A stretch of 64,000 bases of DNA, from positions 218,062,997 to 218,126,996 of the forward strand of contig NC_081406.1 in the NCBI RefSeq assembly GCF_030272615.1. Direction: 5' to 3'. The stretch comes from Cryptomeria japonica (Eukaryota > Streptophyta > Pinopsida > Cupressales > Cupressaceae). The notes below the pieces were generated by a model. The model was not told the origin of the DNA. It did no database searches and saw only the letters and a list, made by a program, of their open reading frames with translations. Of this stretch, positions 58,816-64,000 are shown in pieces (within the stretch, counting starts at the first letter, position 1; the number at the start of each line of letters is the position of its first letter). Both the position numbers and the translations under genes were made by a program.

Positions 58816-59160
58816 TCATTGTTTTTCCTTTTTTGAGTCGTTTTTGTTATCTATTGTAATTTTTACCAGTCTAGAGGTTGTTTTCTGGGTCTTTGTGTAT
58901 TCTTGTGTTGACCCAGGATTGATTTTATTATCAGAGATGGACATTTATGTTAATTATAGATTTGGAAAGATTGATATGCCTTGTTGTTGATTATTGGGCT
59001 CATGTTGGATATATGTAATATTGTGGTTATTGGATATTATGTGGTTTTCATTTTACCTATGTATGAGGCTAAATTATTGGCATTTTGATATGCATTTTTC
59101 ATGATTTATCATTTTGATATAGTGAACGGGTATATGCTCCACGTTGTGGTACCAAAAGGG

Positions 59161-59997
59161 GGTCTTAAGATGTCACTTTTTTTTTTTTTTTTTGAAATCA
59201 GCAAAGTCTGAACTTCAACGATAAATTGAAGATAGTTACACTCCAAATTTGAAGATACAACAAGAACAAGAGTTAGAGTGCTTCGAGTCTACTTTCTAAA
59301 CTACTAATTTTTTTTGAAAATGGTGGAGATTAAGGGCTTCAAAAAGGGGGGCCACAAAAAGTGGTCCTGTTTTTATGCAAAAAACATAACATAGCGTCTG
59401 TTGTGCCCCCCCTAAAATGTTTTTTTTTTTTTTTAATTTTTAAAATCGCTTTAGTGAGAAATTAGCTAACACCTTGTAGTTTATGCCATATTTTTTAGCT
59501 AATTTTTTAATGAGTATATGATTTTTTACTAATTTTTGAAGTGGACACATCCTGAAAAATAGAAATTTGAGCATGCTCCCCCCTAAAATCATTGAAAACA
59601 AATAAAAAATCAAAACTTTTTTTTAAATTGTGTAGAATGGAGTCTAGTTTCTAAAAATGTAAGTTTTTTCAAAATCTGATGAATGTGTAAAAATCTATAC
59701 CCAAAATAGTGTATGTTGGTTTATGACAAAAAACGGACAAACTGACAAAAGAAATTATAGATGAAAGACAATGAAATCAAAATTTGAAATAAATTACATT
59801 GTTGGATAGCTAAGAGGGAGCTCAAGTTTACCATGGTATTTTTTTAACTTCATTGAAACACGTGCAAACTTGATAGAGAGCACGACCAAAAATATGTCAA
59901 AATTTTCAATGTTCTGATAAAAACATGTCTCTAGCCTAAAATGATCGTCCAAACCTTTGGGTTGGATGCCCAAGGCAAATCCAAACCATAGGTTTGG
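59161..59997. other. AT-rich intergenic stretch with homopolymer T runs
   Basis: T runs at 59179-59194 and 59419-59434 occur. The phrase GCCCCCCCTAAAATG (59403) resembles GCTCCCCCCTAAAATC (59574). No ORF was recognised. Confidence 0.4.
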
Positions 59998-60134
59998 TGT
60001 TTCCCAAAGTGGGCCATTTGGCGCATGCCAAATATGGTGCTCGCCCTATTTGGCGTGCGCCAAATGTGATGAATGGATATTCCATTTGGCGGGCGCCAAA
60101 TGTGGTCCATATTCCACATTTGGCAAGCACCAAA
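59998..60134. repeat. ATTTGGCGYRCGCCAAAT palindrome cluster
   Basis: Four or five copies of a near-perfect palindrome (ATTTGGCGCATGCCAAAT, ATTTGGCGTGCGCCAAAT, ATTTGGCGGGCGCCAAAT and others) lie within 130 bases. Two more stand at the centre of the 60135-60610 inverted repeat, and diverged ones at 62222-62240 and 62311-62329. Confidence 0.85.
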
Positions 60135-60610
60135 TAAGGATGAAGAGGGAGATAGCTCGAGGGATAGGAGAATAAGGGAATTGTGAGAGCTAGAGAGGGG
60201 AGGGACAAAGAAGAGTATGTATCTATAAGAATTAAGAGCCCGAGAAGAGGTAAGGGGAGAGAGAGAATATGAGATCTAGTTCATAGAGAGAGAGATGGAA
60301 GTATGAGGGAAGGGAGATAATGAAGGGAGAGGTGAGATGGGGGTTTCTATGTACACATTTGGCGCTCTCCTTATTTGGCACGCGCCAAATGTGTACATAG
60401 AAACCCCCATCTCACCTCTCCCTTATTTATCTCCCTTCCCTCGTAGTTCCATCTCTCTCTATGAACTAGATCTCATATTCTCTCTCTCCCCTTACCTCTT
60501 CTCGGGCTCTTCATTCTTATAGATACATACTCTTCTTTGTCCCTCCCCTCTCTAGCTCTCACAATTCCCTTATTCTCCTATCCATCGAGCTATCTCCCTC
60601 TTCATCCTTA
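60135..60610. repeat. Long inverted repeat, arms about 230 bp
   Basis: The purine-rich left arm from TAAGGATGAAGAGGG at 60135 is the reverse complement of the right arm ending at 60610, with about 97 percent identity by eye and no obvious indels. The arms meet at CATTTGGCGC / GCGCCAAATG around a 16-base loop centred near 60373. RNA from either strand would form a 230-bp duplex. Confidence 0.93.
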
Positions 60611-60675
60611 CACCCATCTAATTCCCTCTCTCACCTCTTTCCCTCACTTTCTTCCTGACTCCCTCCTCTCTCTAG

Positions 60676-62030
60676 GTCCTAAGGGGTCATAGGACACCAT
60701 ATGACCCCTTAGGACACAATATGACCCCTAACAACACCTAAGGGGTCATATGGTGTCCTAAGGGGTCATAGGACACCATATGGCCTCTTAGGTTACCATA
60801 GGACCCATAATGACACCATATTCTGTCCTAAGTGGTCATAGGACACCATATGACCCCTTAGGACACCATACAACCCATAATGACACCATATGGTGTCTTA
60901 ATGGGTCATAGGACACCATATGACCCCTTAGGTGTCGTTAGGGGTCATATTGTGTCCTAAGGGGTTATATGGTGTCCTATGACCCCTTAGGACACCATAT
61001 GACCCCTTAGTACACCATATGGTGTTAGTATGGTTTGTATGGTGTCCTATGACCCCTTAGGACACCGTATCAGCCCCTAGAACACCATATGGGGTTAGTA
61101 TGGTCTTATGGTGTGCGATGATCCCTTAGGACACCATATGACCCCTTAGGACACCATACGACCCATAACGACACCATATTGTGTCCTAAGGGGTCATAGG
61201 ATACCATATGACCCCTTACGACACCATACGACCCATAACGACACCATATTGTGTCCTAAGGGGTCATAGGACACCATATGACCCCTTACGACAACATATG
61301 ACCCCTAATGACACCTAAGGGGTCATATGGTGTCCTATGGACCCATAGGACACCATATGACCCCTTAGGTGTCCATACGACCCATAACGACACCATATTG
61401 TGTCCTAAGGGATCATATGGTGTCCTAAGGGGTCATATGACACCATATGACCCCTTAGGACACCATACGACCCATAATGACACCATATTGTGTTGTAAGG
61501 GGTCATATGGTGTCCTAAGGTGTCATAGGACACCATATGACCCCTTATGACACCATATGACCCATAACGACACCATATTGTGTCCTAAGGGGTCATATGG
61601 TGTCTTAAGGGGTCATAACACACCATATGACCTGTTAAGACAAAATATGATCCCTAATGACACCTAAGGGGTCATATGGTGTCCTATGGCCCCATAGGAC
61701 ACCATATGACCCCTTAGGACACCATACGACCCATAACGACACCATATTGTGTCCTAAGGGGTCATAGGACACCATATGACCCATAACAACACCATATTGT
61801 GTCCTAAGGGGTCATATGGTGTCCTAAGGGGTCGTAGGACACCATATTTTGTCCTAAGGGGTCATATGGTGTCCTAAGGGGTCATAGGATACCATATGAC
61901 CCCTTACGACACCATACAACCCATAACGACACCATATTGTGTCTTAAGAGGTCATATGGTATCATAAGGGGTCATAGGACACCATATGACCCCTTATGAC
62001 ACCATGTGACCCCTTAGAACACCATATTGT
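60676..62030. repeat. Palindromic satellite array 2 (CCCCTTAGGA family)
   Basis: A dense tandem array alternates CATATGACCCCTTAGGACACC and its complement, with spacer phrases such as CATACGACCCATAACGACACC. Repeating blocks of about 75-110 bases are visible. An 80-codon frame at 61308-61550 is only the repeat translated. Confidence 0.92.
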
Positions 62031-62961
62031 TTAGCATATTGGGTTATAGGGTCTATGGTTATTGTATAGGGTTGAGGATTTAGCATATTTGGTCATACGA
62101 TCTAGGGTATTTGTTATAGGTTTGAAATGGTTTAATTTTTATGGTCGTGGCTATCAAACTATAGGGTATAGAGTATAGATTATAGGGTATAGAGTAGAAA
62201 TTTATCAAAGGTTAAAAAATATTTGGTGCTAGCCAAATGAGCTGCACTAAAAAATGGTTATAGGGTATAGAGTAGAAATTTATCAAAGGTTAAAAAATTA
62301 CAATGGAAGTCATTTGGTGCGTGCCAAATGAGTTGCACTAAAAAGCGGTTATATGGGACTCTTGACCTATGATATAAAGCCCACATTCTCTCATTTTGTC
62401 TTCTTTCTGCGCATGATCAGACAAAAAAATGCTTTTTGCATGGTGTTGACATTTTATGCAAGGTTATTTTATACATTCCATTAGCTCTCCACCACCTTTT
62501 TTTTCATTTGGCAATGTCAAAGAGGAAGAACATTGCCTTTTTTATCAAATTTGAGTAATTGAGGTAATATTTTCTTGTTTTTAGAATTCAAATACTTATT
62601 AAGTGTTATTTTGTTTAAATGTTAGAATAAAAGTGTGAGTCAAAATTGATTATAATCCTATTAGATTTACATTAGATTTAACAATGCATTTGAAGGAAGT
62701 TGCATAAGAAAATTATTTGTTTAGTGGTTCAAAACAAAATTTGCAATTTCATACATCCTTTTTAAGATCTTATGAAATAATTAAAAAAAGGAATACATGA
62801 AATAATTTCAATTTCATATATCCATTTTAACATATGCATAATTAGGATAGTCATAGATGCATTAGGAATGTCCTAACATAATTAGGATAGTCATAGATCC
62901 ATTAGGACTACCCCTTACGCCTCTTGAAATCTCTTTATGAATTCACTTTATTCTCTTTTAT
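62031..62961. other. Spacer with short direct duplication
   Basis: The phrase TATAGAGTAGAAATTTATCA occurs twice (about 62185 and 62267), each followed by an ATTTGGTGC..GCCAAATGAGYTGCACT palindrome. From 62360 the sequence is AT-rich and non-coding up to the ORF at 62989. At 62785 the first copy of the 893-bp duplication begins. Confidence 0.6.
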
Positions 62962-62988
62962 ATGCATGTACATGTAGAAATCATCATC

Positions 62989-63603
62989 ATGCCGAGGAAA
63001 CGACCAAAAAATGTAACACCAGAAGAGCGTGAATCTAAGAATGCAAAAAAAAGAGAAGGAATGAAGCAACTTTGTGAACAAAGGAAATTGAATACCATAG
63101 AAGAAGATGTGCCAATTGAAGAGGAACATGAAATATCCATCCAATCTATGAGAGAGACAAAATTGGCCACACAAAGGCAACAAATGCAAAACCTTCATGC
63201 AATGAGACAATTGAATCCCGAGGTTGAGAGCATGTCTACCACAATTCAAGTTGAAGGCACCCCATCTCTTACATCTCAAGTTGAAGGCACACCATCTCTT
63301 ATTGGCACACCATTGGTGTCTACAACATCTCATATTGAATGCACTCCCTCTATGACATTTGACGTTGCAAGTACTTCACGACTGACATCAAGTATTGGAG
63401 CTACACCATCTTGTACACCTCAATTTCAAGGTATGTCATCATTTTCATCTCCGATTGAAGGTATGCCACCTATCCCTAATATTGTTGACAATCCTAATCT
63501 TGAGGTAACTCAAAGTTTGAGAACACCTCCTACAGTTTTGCATAGAAAGCCTAAGTATTTGATTGATATTGATGCTAATGTTTTATGGTTGACAAGATTC
63601 TGA
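62989..63603 (+). CDS. Uncharacterised basic then Ser/Thr-Pro-rich protein, likely element-derived fragment
   Basis: A 204-residue ORF starting MPRKRPKNVTPEERESKNAK. The chosen ATG follows CATCATC; an in-frame ATG at 62962 is not kept as ATG in the second copy. The N-terminal 75 residues are charged and helical (KNAKKREGMKQLCEQRKLN, then LATQRQQMQNLHAMRQLNP). The rest repeats a unit like VEGTPSLTSQ / IEGMPPI about seven times. The frame ends LWLTRF; an adjacent frame continues ILKRTCQRHANRIWKIFFEP, so the gene is probably truncated. The N-terminus vaguely recalls the basic start of plant Helitron proteins, but no Rep or helicase motif is present and I do not assign it. Confidence 0.45.
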   Translation: MPRKRPKNVTPEERESKNAKKREGMKQLCEQRKLNTIEEDVPIEEEHEISIQSMRETKLATQRQQMQNLHAMRQLNPEVESMSTTIQVEGTPSLTSQVEGTPSLIGTPLVSTTSHIECTPSMTFDVASTSRLTSSIGATPSCTPQFQGMSSFSSPIEGMPPIPNIVDNPNLEVTQSLRTPPTVLHRKPKYLIDIDANVLWLTRF

Positions 63604-63881
63604 AGCGTACTTGTCAAAGACATGCTAACCGGATATGGAAAATATTTTTTGAGCCTTTAAATGAGACAAGAAGATGTTAAAAGGAATACATGAAATAATT
63701 TTAATTTCATATATCCATTTTAACATATGCATAATTAGGATAGTCATAGATGCATTAGGAATGTCCTAACATAATTAGGACAATCATAGATCCATCAGGA
63801 CTGCCCCTTACGCCTCTTGAAATCTCTTTATGAATTCACTTTATTCTCTTTTATGTGCATGTACATGTAGAAATCATCATC

Positions 63882-64000
63882 ATGTCGAGGAAATGACCAA
63901 AAAATGTAACACCAGAAGAGCGTGAATCTAAGAATGCAAAAAAAAGAGAAGGAATGAAGCAACTTTGTGAACAAAGGAAATTGAATACCATAGAAGAAGA
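63882..64000 (+). pseudogene. Second copy of the uncharacterised ORF, with early stop
   Basis: The start reads ATG TCG AGG AAA TGA: the CGA arginine codon of the first copy is TGA here, a CpG transition. The frame then continues like the first copy to the window edge. Confidence 0.75.

Larger units (their letters stand above)
55522..59160 (+). mobile_element. LTR-type sequence of a Ty3-like element (element D), non-coding
   Basis: It begins TGTAGCGTCCCTCC, like the solo LTR at 18063. It contains the nested solo LTR 55994-57042 and relic TATGCGCTA-type motifs at 58676-58815. There is no retroelement ORF. The region 57250-57860 is almost pure TTATTTAT. The orientation and right edge are guesses. 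Confidence 0.4.
62785..64000 (+). repeat. 893-bp tandem duplication, second copy cut by the window end
   Basis: Sequence from about 62785 (GGAATACATGAAATAATTTC) recurs from about 63678 with about 97 percent identity. The offset is 893 bases (for example 63001 against 63894). The duplicated part includes the upstream region and the start of the ORF. Confidence 0.9.

Noticed and set aside
61308-61550. Open frame with repeated GSYGVLR..TPYDPL
   Set aside because: It is the satellite repeat translated; period and frame follow the array.
63000-63603. Helitron assignment of the uncharacterised ORF
   Set aside because: Only a basic N-terminus is suggestive; no Rep, helicase or Helitron terminus was seen.

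Overview
The window looks like nuclear DNA of a seed plant with a large, repeat-packed genome. It is AT-rich, holds one clear plant host gene (an intronless SAUR auxin-response gene at 40.8 kb), and is otherwise mostly transposable elements nested in one another plus satellite-like arrays. The mix (degenerate Tat-type Ty3 element, Met-initiator-primed LTR elements, LINE, SINE, many solo LTRs) would fit a gymnosperm, but the sequence alone does not settle the species.

Layout. 1-17357: a decayed Tat-lineage Ty3/gypsy retrotransposon on the minus strand. Its 3' LTR is cut by the window start and its 5' LTR ends at 17357. It holds gag, protease, a G-patch segment, RT, RNase H, a second RNase H, integrase and an antisense plant-mobile-domain ORF. 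It sits inside element B (17358-24558, minus strand), which has an LTR, a tRNA-Met primer site, a coiled-coil/zinc-knuckle gag remnant and a long unrecognised ORF. That ORF is also split by a solo LTR (18063-19730) with a perfect TAACC target duplication. 24.6-31.5 kb is AT-rich and empty apart from an imperfect foldback. 31593-31879 is a tRNA-type SINE. 32.0-33.3 kb is a palindromic satellite. About 34.1-38.3 kb is a non-coding LTR element (LARD-like). 38.3-40.5 kb is intergenic, followed by the SAUR gene (40778-41305).

From 44.1 to 50.2 kb a 224-bp tandem array is split by a 5.4-kb retroelement-derived insertion (element C) with another unrecognised degenerate ORF and a GC-rich near-palindromic minisatellite. 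50.5-53.3 kb is the 5' end of a Copia-like element (UBN2 gag plus LTR), with a terminal-inverted-repeat element inside the LTR. 53.3-55.3 kb is the 5' half of a LINE (DUF4283 ORF1 and EEP endonuclease). 55.3-59.1 kb is LTR-type sequence with a nested solo LTR. 60.0-62.3 kb is an unusual block: repeated palindromes, a 230-bp-armed inverted repeat, and a second satellite sharing a core motif with the 32-kb array. 62.8-64.0 kb carries an 893-bp tandem duplication of a small uncharacterised ORF.

The window works as a host gene island surrounded by layered insertions. The junctions give relative ages: the solo LTR and the Tat element are younger than element B, and the TIR element is younger than the LTR it interrupts. 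Many in-frame stops fit cytosine deamination of CGA or CAG, as expected for silenced, methylated elements. No tRNA or rRNA gene or CRISPR array was seen.
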